The notes under the pieces were generated by a model that ran no database searches, had not been told where the DNA came from, and was given only the letters and a program-made list of their open reading frames with translations. Position numbers and translations under genes: made by a program. A stretch of DNA of 37,155 nucleotides from Spirochaetota bacterium (GTDB lineage: Bacteria > Spirochaetota > UBA4802 > UBA5550). Location: assembly GCA_022709405.1 (NCBI GenBank), contig JAKLIV010000018.1, positions 1-37,155 on the forward strand, read 5' to 3'. Position 1 is the first letter of the stretch. Every line of letters starts with the position of its first letter. Shown piece by piece: positions 7,634-15,439 of the stretch.

Positions 7634-9061
7634 ATGACCCTTAAAATCTACAATACGATGTCATGTAAATCAGAGGAAATTATCCCCGGTTTGACCCAAG
7701 ATGTTTCATCCGGAAAAAGCCACCCGGTCACAATATATTCATGCGGACCGACGGTTTACAGTTACGCCCACATCGGTAATTTCAGGACATTTCTTTTTAA
7801 CGACTTTTTGCGCAGATACCTGAAATTCAGGGGATTCAGGGTGGATCATGCCATGAATATAACCGACGTCGACGATAAGACGATCGCCGGAGCGGCTCGT
7901 GACGGCGTCACGCTTAAACAATATACCGAAAAATACACCGACATTTTTTTTGAAGACCTCAAAACCCTGAACATCGAATCAGTGGAGCACTACCCGAAAG
8001 CGACCGAATCCATTGACGCGATGATAGACATCATCTCCCGCCTTGAAAAAAAGGGAATCGTCTACGAAAAAGAAGGCTCCCTTTACTTCAGTATATCCAA
8101 GTATGAACGCTACGGCCGGCTCAGCAATGTCGAGTCCAGAGAAATCAAGTCGGGCGCCAGATACGACGCGGATGAATACGAGAAGGACGACGTGAGGGAT
8201 TTCGCCCTGTGGAAGGCGTCAAAACCTGGCGAAACGGCCTGGGACACACCCTGGGGAAAAGGAAGGCCCGGCTGGCACATAGAATGCTCCGCGATGATCA
8301 GAAAAATTTTCGGAACCACTATCGACATCCACACCGGGGGCGTCGATCTGATTTTTCCTCACCATGAAAACGAGATCGCCCAGAGTGAGGCGGCATACGA
8401 CGAGACCTTCGTGCGGCACTGGATTCATGTCGAGCACCTTCTCGTCGACGGAGCGAAAATGTCCAAATCGAAAGGAAATTTTTACACGCTCAGGGATCTG
8501 CTCGACCGGGGGCACTCCCCCCGCTCGATACGTTACCTGCTCATAACCTCCCACTACCGGAAGCAGATGAATTTCACTTTCGAGGGCATCACACAGGCCG
8601 ACCAGGCGCTTGAAAGAATCGACAATCTCATCGTTCGGCTGAAAGACATCAGGAAAACCGCTCCGCCTGGAGCGGATGCAGGCAGCCTTGCGGACCAATT
8701 CATCGACCGGTTCACAGCTGCGCTCGACGAAGACCTGAACATCTCCGGCGGCATGGGAGCCTTGTTCGATTTCATCCATGCAGCTAACGCTCTCATCGAC
8801 AGGGAGGCGATTTCCATTGATGACGCACAGTTAATCCTCGACGTGCTGAAAAAAATCGACTCGGTGCTGGGTGTCATTTTCTTTACCGAATCGGGTACCC
8901 GGGTGGATGAAGCGCGTATTCAGGGACTCCTCGACGAACGGACGCGCGCCAAGAAGGAAAGAAATTTCGCAAGGGCCGATGAGATCCGGGACTCGCTCCT
9001 TGCCGAGGGTATCATCCTCGAAGATACCAAGGAAGGCACGCGTTGGAAAATCAGGAAATAA
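7634..9061 (+). CDS. cysS: Cysteinyl-tRNA synthetase
   Basis: 475 residues, close to the usual 460-480. It charges tRNA-Cys with cysteine in the cytoplasm. Class I signatures are present: HIGN (residues 46-49) for HIGH, and KMSKSKGN (from about residue 275). The zinc ligands of the family can be placed at Cys37, Cys218, His243 and Glu247. The active-site stretch GWHIECSAM and the motif PHHENEIAQSEA are intact, and the C-terminal anticodon-binding helices (ARAKKERNFARADEIRDSLL) are complete. The ATG has GAGGA 8 bases upstream. The end overlaps the next gene by 19 bases, implying translational coupling to an rRNA/tRNA methylase, as in many bacteria where cysS and rlmB are adjacent. Confidence 0.97.
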   Translation: MTLKIYNTMSCKSEEIIPGLTQDVSSGKSHPVTIYSCGPTVYSYAHIGNFRTFLFNDFLRRYLKFRGFRVDHAMNITDVDDKTIAGAARDGVTLKQYTEKYTDIFFEDLKTLNIESVEHYPKATESIDAMIDIISRLEKKGIVYEKEGSLYFSISKYERYGRLSNVESREIKSGARYDADEYEKDDVRDFALWKASKPGETAWDTPWGKGRPGWHIECSAMIRKIFGTTIDIHTGGVDLIFPHHENEIAQSEAAYDETFVRHWIHVEHLLVDGAKMSKSKGNFYTLRDLLDRGHSPRSIRYLLITSHYRKQMNFTFEGITQADQALERIDNLIVRLKDIRKTAPPGADAGSLADQFIDRFTAALDEDLNISGGMGALFDFIHAANALIDREAISIDDAQLILDVLKKIDSVLGVIFFTESGTRVDEARIQGLLDERTRAKKERNFARADEIRDSLLAEGIILEDTKEGTRWKIRK

Positions 9062-9774
9062 TATACGGACGCAACCCCGTATATGAATATTTAAGGAACG
9101 CCGCGCATGGCGACGCCGAGGAACTGCTTGTTTCCGACCATTCCCACGGAAAAATAATCGATGAAATCCTCGCGCTGGCCCGTGAAAATAAAATCCCTGT
9201 CAGCCGAAAAGACAGGGGCTTCTTTCAGAGGATCGCGCCCTCGTCTCAGCATCAGGGAATAGCGCTGAAAATTTCCATGCACCGAGAACCCGATTCCGAT
9301 GACATCGTCTCGGCCGCGGTAAAAGAAAAAGGAGTGATCGTGCTCCTCGACCAGATAACCGACCCTCACAACACCGGCGCTATCATACGCACGGCCGAGG
9401 CCCTGGGATGCCGGGGCATCGTAATCCCCAGGAGCCGGTCGGCAGGCATAACCCCCGCGGTGGTCAAGGCGGCGTCCGGGGCCACGGCCCATATAAGCAT
9501 TTCAACCGTGGCCAATGCAGCTTCTTTCATTGAAAATGCAAAAAAGGCCGGTCTCTGGGTGATCGGAACATCGGATCATGGAACATGTCCTCTCGGCGAA
9601 ATCAGCTCAATCCGGCCGGCGCTGGTGATAATCGGCAGCGAAGGAGAAGGAATGCGCCGACTCACTGAAGAGAAGTGCGATTATGTCGTTAGTATCCCGC
9701 TCAAAGGAAAGGTCTCATCGCTGAACGCCTCGGTTGCGGCCGGAATCGTGCTCTATGAGATAATGAAAAACTAA
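9043..9774 (+). CDS. rlmB: 23S rRNA 2'-O-ribose methyltransferase, RlmB/TrmH (SpoU) family
   Basis: 243 residues from a TTG start preceded by GGAAGG at 6 bases, inside the end of cysS. The N-terminal 75 residues (IIYGRNPVYEYLRNA...) form the substrate-binding L30e-like domain of RlmB-type enzymes. The three SpoU motifs follow: LDQITDPHNTGAIIRTAEAL, VIIGSEGEGMRRL and IPLKGKVSSLNASVAAGI, which build the trefoil-knot SAM site. The expected reaction is SAM-dependent methylation of the 2'-OH of a guanosine in 23S rRNA (G2251 in E. coli). A tRNA or another rRNA site cannot be excluded from sequence alone. It is tail-to-tail with the next gene with only 4 bases between, and no terminator is visible. 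Confidence 0.9.
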   Translation: MENQEIIYGRNPVYEYLRNAAHGDAEELLVSDHSHGKIIDEILALARENKIPVSRKDRGFFQRIAPSSQHQGIALKISMHREPDSDDIVSAAVKEKGVIVLLDQITDPHNTGAIIRTAEALGCRGIVIPRSRSAGITPAVVKAASGATAHISISTVANAASFIENAKKAGLWVIGTSDHGTCPLGEISSIRPALVIIGSEGEGMRRLTEEKCDYVVSIPLKGKVSSLNASVAAGIVLYEIMKN

Positions 9775-9778
9775 ACGG

Positions 9779-10591
9779 TCATTTCGCGGATTTTTTTATC
9801 GCAGTATCCATGAACCACTCGACCAGCCACGGACACAACCGCTTGACGAGCCAGGTAATCTTACCGTCCAGTCCGGGAATGATGATGAATTTGTCTTTCT
9901 CCATACCCTTCAGGAGATCCAGGGCCACCGCTTCGGGGGTCTTGATCTTTGCTCCCGCGGACACGGCTTTTGTCTCTTCGGGCTTGGTTATGTTTTCTGT
10001 CGTAAAGCCCGGCGTATCGGTATCGGGGGGACACAGCACCGAGACTTTGATCCCGTATCGCTTGAGCTCGCTTCGCAGCGCCTCGGAAAATCCGATAACG
10101 CCGAATTTTGACGCGCAGTAATCGGTGTATCCGAAAACGCCGACCAGGCCGGCAACCGACGACACGTTGATTATCTGTCCCCCCTTCTGCTTCATCGAAG
10201 GGAGCAGGGCCTCGATCACGTTTCGCATGCCGTACAGGTTTATTTTCATCGTCTCATCAAACTGCTCGTAAGTTATGTCCTCGAAATACCGGGGATAGGC
10301 GCGGCCCGCGCAATTGATCAGTATGTCGGGCGCACCGAATGAATCGACCGCGCTCCGCATTACCTTGCGCACCCTGTCGTTGTCGGATATATCGAGCGCC
10401 TTGCAGTCAAAATTCTGGTTCCTGCTTGACTTTACCGATTCGATCTGAGCCATCGCCTGTTTGAGAACGTCCGGGCGCCGCGCGAATATGATCACATGCG
10501 CCCCCCTTTCCGCCATCATTTTCGCCGCAGAGAGGCCGATTCCGCTTGAACCGCCTGTTATGTATACCCGCTTTCCATGATAGTTTTTCAT
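9779..10591 (-). CDS. Short-chain dehydrogenase resembling 3-ketodihydrosphingosine reductase
   Basis: 270 residues from ATG 10591, which has AAGGCGG just upstream; a longer GTG start at 10612 has no ribosome-binding site. Classical SDR features are TGGSSGIG (12-19) for NAD(P) binding, NCAG (93-96), and the catalytic set Asn118, Ser145, Tyr158 and Lys162. After the active site it has CPPDTDTPGFTTEN and then TKPEETK (188-208), which closely resembles what I recall of the eukaryotic KDSR/Tsc10 signature. A hydrophobic C-terminal stretch (ITWLVKRLCPWLVEWF) suggests membrane association, also seen in KDSR. The likely reaction is NAD(P)H-dependent reduction of a long-chain 3-keto base or related keto lipid. 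No serine palmitoyltransferase is in the window. It probably shares a transcript with the upstream alkylsulfatase-like gene (72-base gap). Confidence 0.85.
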   Translation of the reverse strand: MKNYHGKRVYITGGSSGIGLSAAKMMAERGAHVIIFARRPDVLKQAMAQIESVKSSRNQNFDCKALDISDNDRVRKVMRSAVDSFGAPDILINCAGRAYPRYFEDITYEQFDETMKINLYGMRNVIEALLPSMKQKGGQIINVSSVAGLVGVFGYTDYCASKFGVIGFSEALRSELKRYGIKVSVLCPPDTDTPGFTTENITKPEETKAVSAGAKIKTPEAVALDLLKGMEKDKFIIIPGLDGKITWLVKRLCPWLVEWFMDTAIKKSAK

Positions 10592-10663
10592 GACCACCGC
10601 CTTATTCCTCACATTGAGTATGATATTTTTGAGATATCGCGTACCGGTTCGACTTCGGATATA

Positions 10664-12406
10664 TCATCTGAAGTATGAAAGAAACCTCACCAGATCGAAG
10701 GTCCCGCCCTCGACCTGGACGTCACCGGAAGCGTAGGCGAGCGTCGGGCTCCTGAGACCAGCGGCTATCTCCTTCCATATCTTTGAGTTCACCTTTAAAG
10801 TTATCTCAGCCCTGCTATCGGAGCGGGGCCGCACTTCGGCGATCCCGTGCCGTACTGTAACCGTCCATTTTTCACCGGTGTCGGTGAAATAAAAAGCTAC
10901 GGCTTTCGAAACATCTCCGGCCTTTTCCGGGTTGAACCTGACCGACATCCCCCTGAATATCGCTTCAAGAGGAACGCCGTAGAGGATGTCCTTTTCCCTG
11001 ATCTTCCTGTCCCGGATCACCAGCTTTCCGGACGCCTCGGTCGCACTGGTAAGGTAATAGTTCCTTGCGGTCGCGGCTGACTGCCTGTCCCCGAGCCTGG
11101 TGAGGCTCCTGGATCTCAGCTCTTTTGCAGAACTGTCATCCGGGTCAAGCGCGAGAAGATGGTCAGAGAGCTCAAGCGACCACTGGTAATCCCCCTTTTC
11201 GAAGGCCTGCTGCGCCCTGTCGGCCAGGGAATCCTCCCCGCCCGCAAGCTCGGCCATCCTCCTCGCCCTCTCCTTCTGCCCCAGCGGGAACAGGTCGGTT
11301 GCGTTGCCGCCGAACCACCCGACATATCCGTTGAAGACTGCACGCACCGACCAGGCGACCGTGCCGTAGTATTCCGCAAGCCAGGATTTCTCTGCGAGAT
11401 ATTTCGGCAGCCTGACCTTTTCGACGATTTCCTGCTGGGTGAACCCGAGGTTCATGAGCCTTACGGTCTGGTCATGGACATACTGGATGGCGTCCCGGTA
11501 ATCGGTCAGTCTGCGCTCGATCTCCTCGGCCCCGATTACGGGCCTGGTGTGTGAGGGGACCATGAAGGCCGCTCCCAGGCCGCGCATCTCATCGAGGCTT
11601 TCGACCCACTTCATGGTGTCGCGGTGAGACGTGCCGCGAATCGCGTAAAGATTCGGGAAGGAATGATAGTAATTGTCCGCGGGAAGCAGGACCTTCTTAT
11701 CGGGAAGCCATAGGATTATCTGGTCGTCAGTCTCGCCCGGTGACTGTATCGCGACGATCCTGATGCCGGCAAGGACCAGATCGCTTCTTTTCCCTGCAAG
11801 GACTCTTGTCGGGCGTTCAAGCCCGATTTCACTTTCGCTTCCGAAATCGAGGAAGGGCCCGATTCCCGAATTCAGAAAATCCTTTTTTGGAATCATCACC
11901 CCGAACTGGCGCATGGCCCTGCGAAAGGTCGTTTCCCTGGTAATGGCCGCGATGCGGTCTATTTCTCTGGCGGTCGATTCATGGGCGAAGATGTCGGTCC
12001 TGGTTCCGCCCGTGAATACCGAGGTTCCGAAAGTATGGTCCGAATGATTGTGCGTATAAATGACCGCGCGCAATGGTTTCCCTTTCACAAGCGCATCGAC
12101 ATCCTTTTTCACCCTGCGGGCCGCTTCGACGCTCTCCATCGTGTCGACAAGCACATAGCCGCCGTATCCTTCAAGCACGATCACATTCGCCAGCCCGTAA
12201 CCCACAAGAACGTGAACGCCTTCCGTAACGGTGATCACCGCCCGCTTAAATTCCTCGCTGTGCCTGGCAAGCTCCTTGTACCCGGGCGCCGAATTCCTCT
12301 CCGAATCCGAATCTCTGGAGCATCCCAGGACAAGGGCCAGACACAGTGCGGCCGACAGGTGTTTTCCCCTGAAAACGAACGAAACTGATTCAGTAATTTT
12401 TTTCAT
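10664..12406 (-). CDS. Alkylsulfatase-like metallo-beta-lactamase-fold lipoprotein
   Basis: 580 residues from ATG 12406; an in-frame TTG six codons earlier is less likely. The signal peptide ends in ALVLGC, giving a lipidated Cys29. The MBL domain (about 60-300) has THNHSDH (His119, His121, Asp123, His124) and PSHTRPV (His286). The alkylsulfatase dimerisation domain follows (about 305-430; GTVAWSVRAVFNGYVGWF), then an SCP2-like lipid-binding C-terminal domain (about 470-580). The architecture matches the SdsA1/BDS1 family, which hydrolyse medium-chain alkyl sulfates. The motif that supplies two glutamate zinc ligands in SdsA1 reads GETDDQI and PADNYYHSF here, so one Glu appears to be Asp. The substrate may therefore differ. 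Location is periplasmic face or surface. Confidence 0.85.
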   Translation of the reverse strand: MKKITESVSFVFRGKHLSAALCLALVLGCSRDSDSERNSAPGYKELARHSEEFKRAVITVTEGVHVLVGYGLANVIVLEGYGGYVLVDTMESVEAARRVKKDVDALVKGKPLRAVIYTHNHSDHTFGTSVFTGGTRTDIFAHESTAREIDRIAAITRETTFRRAMRQFGVMIPKKDFLNSGIGPFLDFGSESEIGLERPTRVLAGKRSDLVLAGIRIVAIQSPGETDDQIILWLPDKKVLLPADNYYHSFPNLYAIRGTSHRDTMKWVESLDEMRGLGAAFMVPSHTRPVIGAEEIERRLTDYRDAIQYVHDQTVRLMNLGFTQQEIVEKVRLPKYLAEKSWLAEYYGTVAWSVRAVFNGYVGWFGGNATDLFPLGQKERARRMAELAGGEDSLADRAQQAFEKGDYQWSLELSDHLLALDPDDSSAKELRSRSLTRLGDRQSAATARNYYLTSATEASGKLVIRDRKIREKDILYGVPLEAIFRGMSVRFNPEKAGDVSKAVAFYFTDTGEKWTVTVRHGIAEVRPRSDSRAEITLKVNSKIWKEIAAGLRSPTLAYASGDVQVEGGTFDLVRFLSYFR

Positions 12407-12453
12407 GTAATCGATCCCGCGCAAAATTATAGGCTACCGATGGATTTATCGTT

Positions 12454-12484
12454 AATATACATCATACCATTGCTCAAATGTCAA
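12454..12484 (-). promoter_or_regulatory. Possible promoter of the alkylsulfatase-like/SDR unit
   Basis: On the minus strand a perfect TTGACA (12479-12484) precedes TATATT (12454-12459) with a 19-base spacer, slightly long. The leader to the ATG at 12406 would be about 40 bases. Confidence 0.4.
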
Positions 12485-12531
12485 TTAATTGTTTTCCCCT
12501 GATTACACATTACTGAAGAGTCATAACAGTT

Positions 12532-12549
12532 TATAATATTTATAAATAT
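12532..12549 (+). promoter_or_regulatory. Perfect TATAAT overlapping a 14-bp palindrome
   Basis: TATAAT at 12532-12537 could be the -10 for the small lipoprotein gene; no good -35 is found. It overlaps ATATTTATAAATAT (12536-12549), a perfect 14-base palindrome that could be an operator or simply an AT-rich melting region. Confidence 0.3.
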
Positions 12550-12596
12550 GCTTGACTCGTGAACCGGCTTACATTACACACACCGGATTATTCCAG

Positions 12597-12851
12597 ATGA
12601 ATTACGAAATGAAAACAGGCCCGGCACGTCTTTTCCTTGCAGTGATGCTGCTTTTTTTTGGATTATTATCCTGCGACGACGATGAAAATTCCGGCGGCCC
12701 ATGCACGGACGATTCTTTCCAGCGGACGACCAGTATAGTACACGGCGAAGTTCTCGAGCGCTGCGTAAACGGCAAATGGTACGCCGTCAAGGAATGCGAA
12801 GCCGCCGGCGACTGCCCGGAAACAGCCGAACATAACGAAGCAGAATTTTAG
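12597..12851 (+). CDS. Small Cys-containing putative lipoprotein
   Basis: 84 residues from ATG 12597 (ATG 12609 and TTG 12552 are alternatives; none has a strong ribosome-binding site). A hydrophobic segment ends in GLLSC, a good lipobox with Cys26. The mature part is about 58 residues, begins with an acidic DDDE tether, and has four cysteines (GGPC, ERC, KEC, GDC) that could form two disulfides. The tryptophan-containing centre, [12 protein letters not shown], resembles small Cys-rich repeat modules of surface proteins, but I do not recognise a family. It ends 119 bases before lepA and may be transcribed with it or separately. Confidence 0.55.
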   Translation: MNYEMKTGPARLFLAVMLLFFGLLSCDDDENSGGPCTDDSFQRTTSIVHGEVLERCVNGKWYAVKECEAAGDCPETAEHNEAEF

Positions 12852-12970
12852 CCAATCCAGCGCTGCGGCCCGGAAATCGGCAGCCTGCAAGGCCGCAGGA
12901 TCCAAAAATTATTCTTGCAAAATTGCGCCCTAAAAATGAAATTACCGCTATTATCGGATGGAAATGCAGC

Positions 12971-14767
12971 ATGAATCTTGAAAACGTCAGAAACTTCTCG
13001 ATAATCGCCCATATCGACCATGGCAAGTCCACCCTCGCGGACCGCATCATCGAGGCATGCAATCTCGTCGACCCCCGGGACCGCAAGGAGCAGATGCTCG
13101 ACACCATGGACATCGAACGGGAGCGCGGCATAACCATAAAATCCAACACGATCACGCTTAATTACGAGTCCCGGAAAGGCGGGCATTACATCTTCAACCT
13201 GATCGACACTCCCGGGCACGTCGATTTCACCTACGAGGTCTCCAGGGCCCTGGCCGCATGCGACGGCGTACTGCTTCTCGTCGACGCGACGCAGGGCGTC
13301 GAGGCGCAGACGATCGCCAACCTCTATCTGGCGCTCGAAAACGACCTCGCTATTCTGCCGGTCATAAACAAAATCGACGTCATCAGCGCCGACGTTGAGT
13401 CGACCAAGGAGGGGATCGAAAAAAGTCTCGGCCTCGACCCCCAGGATGCGGTGCCGGTATCGGCGAAAACCGGCGTTGGGGTCGCCGACCTTCTCGAACG
13501 CATAATCGAATTCATTCCGCCTCCCAAAGGCGATGACAGCGCCAGGCTCAAGGCTCTCATTTTCGACTCATATTTCGACAAGTATCAGGGAGCTGTCATC
13601 AAGGTCCGGATATACGACGGCACCGTCAAAAAGGGCGACGTCATCAAGTTCATGTCCACCGGCAACACCTATGAAGTCACCGAAGTCGGCGTGTTCAGGA
13701 TCGATCTTGAAAAGCGAAAGGAGCTCATACCCGGCGACGTGGGATACATAATAGCTGGGATAAAATCCGTGGTGGACACCAAGATCGGGGACACGGTGAC
13801 CCTCGCAAAGGACCCGGCCTCGGAGCCGCTTACCGGTTTCAAGGACGTCAAGCCGATGGTGTTTTCGGGGCTCTACCCGATGTACAGCGACGATTACGAC
13901 AACCTGAAAGACGCCCTGTACAAGCTGAAGCTCAACGACGCCTCCCTCATATTCGAGCCCGACAACTCTTTCGCGCTGGGCTTCGGCTTCAGGTGCGGCT
14001 ACCTCGGCCTGCTGCACATGGAAATCGTCCAGGAGCGCCTCGAGCGCGAGTTCGACCTCGCCCTGGTGACCACGGCCCCGAGCGTCAAGTATCGGATAAC
14101 GCTGACCGGCGGACACGTCATGACCATCGACAATCCGGTCAAGATGCCCGATCTTTCCACGGTCGAGCTCATCGAGGAGCCTTTTGTCGACGCGACCATA
14201 GTCACGCCTACCGATTACGTCGGCAATATCATGACCCTCGTGAGCGAAAACCGGGGCGTGCACAAAAACATGGAATACATCGACCAGCGCAGGGTCCAGC
14301 TTCACTACGAGCTTCCCCTGGCCGAAATAGTCTTCAATTTTTACGACAAGCTCAAATCGATCTCGCGGGGGTACGCATCATTCGATTACGAGCTCAAAGA
14401 CTTCCGGCCGTCAGACATGGTTCGCGTCGACATCCTCGTCAACGGCGAGCCCGTTGACGCGCTTTCATTCATCGTGCACCGGGACAAATCCCGGGTCCGC
14501 GGCAAGGACATCATCACGAAGCTCAAGGACATCATACCGCGGCACCAGTTCAAGATCCCGCTGCAGGCCGCCATCGGCGCCTCGATAATCGCGAGGGAGA
14601 ACATTTCACCGACCAGAAAAGACGTCACGGCGAAATGCTACGGCGGCGACATCACCAGGAAGAGAAAGCTGCTTGAGAAGCAGAAAGAAGGCAAAAAAAG
14701 GATGAAGCAGATCGGTTCAGTCGAGGTCCCGCAGGAAGCATTCCTCACCATCCTGAAAATCGAGTAG
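12971..14767 (+). CDS. lepA: Elongation factor 4 (LepA)
   Basis: 598 residues, the normal length (E. coli 599). The start at ATG 12971 gives [20 protein letters not shown], matching the family; upstream in-frame codons would add 16 unrelated residues. GTPase motifs are complete: AHIDHGKST (G1), [10 protein letters not shown] (G2), DTPGHVDF (G3), NKID (G4) and SAKTG (G5). The LepA-specific C-terminal domain is present ([20 protein letters not shown], then EAFL). It acts on the ribosome in initiation, elongation rescue or biogenesis at the membrane. The gene heads a tight plus-strand unit with the HD hydrolase (3-base gap) and ygiQ (12-base gap). Base composition here is GC-richer than in the later part of the window. 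Confidence 0.97.
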   Translation: MNLENVRNFSIIAHIDHGKSTLADRIIEACNLVDPRDRKEQMLDTMDIERERGITIKSNTITLNYESRKGGHYIFNLIDTPGHVDFTYEVSRALAACDGVLLLVDATQGVEAQTIANLYLALENDLAILPVINKIDVISADVESTKEGIEKSLGLDPQDAVPVSAKTGVGVADLLERIIEFIPPPKGDDSARLKALIFDSYFDKYQGAVIKVRIYDGTVKKGDVIKFMSTGNTYEVTEVGVFRIDLEKRKELIPGDVGYIIAGIKSVVDTKIGDTVTLAKDPASEPLTGFKDVKPMVFSGLYPMYSDDYDNLKDALYKLKLNDASLIFEPDNSFALGFGFRCGYLGLLHMEIVQERLEREFDLALVTTAPSVKYRITLTGGHVMTIDNPVKMPDLSTVELIEEPFVDATIVTPTDYVGNIMTLVSENRGVHKNMEYIDQRRVQLHYELPLAEIVFNFYDKLKSISRGYASFDYELKDFRPSDMVRVDILVNGEPVDALSFIVHRDKSRVRGKDIITKLKDIIPRHQFKIPLQAAIGASIIARENISPTRKDVTAKCYGGDITRKRKLLEKQKEGKKRMKQIGSVEVPQEAFLTILKIE

Positions 14768-14770
14768 TCG

Positions 14771-15427
14771 ATGGGAATCATGCCTCAAGCCATCATAGAA
14801 AAATCGGTAATCTTTTCGAAGGAAAAGATGTCCTCCCTGCATGCGAGCCACGGATGGGACCATGTCCACCGCGTGGTCAACCTCGCCGAGAGGATCTCTC
14901 TAACCGAACCGCATGCCGACCCATTCATTGTCAAAGTCGCGGCCCTGCTTCATGACATCGCCCGACCCGACGAGGCGCTCAGCGGCGGCTCGGTCTGTCA
15001 CGCCGAGCTCGGCAGCACGATAGCGCGGGATTTCCTTCTCTCGTGCGGGCTCGATAAGAGCGCGGCGGACCATATCGCGCAATGCATACTCACCCACCGG
15101 TTCAGGAAGCACCGAACACCCGAGACCATCGAGGCCAGAATCCTTTACGACGCAGACAAGCTCGATTCCATCGGCGCCGTCGGCATCGGCCGGGCGTTCC
15201 TCTTCTCGGGCGAAGTCGGCGCCAAGCTTCACGATCCCGATGCCGATCACGACAAAACAAGGGCCTACAGCGAAGACGACACCGCCTTCCGGGAATACAC
15301 CGTCAAGCTCCGTTTCGTCAAGGACAGAATGCTAACCGCCGAGGGGAAAAAAATCGCCGAGGAGCGTGACCGCTTCATGGAGCTTTTTTTCAGGCGCATC
15401 GACGACGAAGTGCGTGGAAGGCTATAG
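14771..15427 (+). CDS. HD-domain phosphohydrolase (YedJ-like)
   Basis: 218 residues. Metal-binding residues of the HD superfamily are visible: His31 (WDHVHRV), His61-Asp62 (LLHDIARPD), His77 (CHAELGS), His109 (ILTHRF) and Asp127/Asp129 in DADKLDSIG. The DADKLD and TAEGKKIAEER elements match the YedJ/YpgQ group, some of which hydrolyse nucleotide phosphates; the substrate here is unknown. It is a soluble cytoplasmic protein. The start ATG 14771 lies 3 bases after lepA, with an alternative ATG at 14780. Tight spacing shows co-transcription, but a functional link with lepA or ygiQ is only suggested. Confidence 0.85.
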   Translation: MGIMPQAIIEKSVIFSKEKMSSLHASHGWDHVHRVVNLAERISLTEPHADPFIVKVAALLHDIARPDEALSGGSVCHAELGSTIARDFLLSCGLDKSAADHIAQCILTHRFRKHRTPETIEARILYDADKLDSIGAVGIGRAFLFSGEVGAKLHDPDADHDKTRAYSEDDTAFREYTVKLRFVKDRMLTAEGKKIAEERDRFMELFFRRIDDEVRGRL

Positions 15428-15439
15428 GGGTATTCCGGT

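Noticed and set aside
8219..8779. A 186-codon minus-strand frame inside cysS
   Set aside because: It covers the conserved KMSKS and zinc-binding region of cysS on the opposite strand and has no motif of its own.
13568..14305. A 245-codon minus-strand open frame inside lepA
   Set aside because: It is antisense to a highly conserved GTPase gene in GC-rich DNA, where long antisense frames are expected; the product is Asp/His/Val-rich without any domain.
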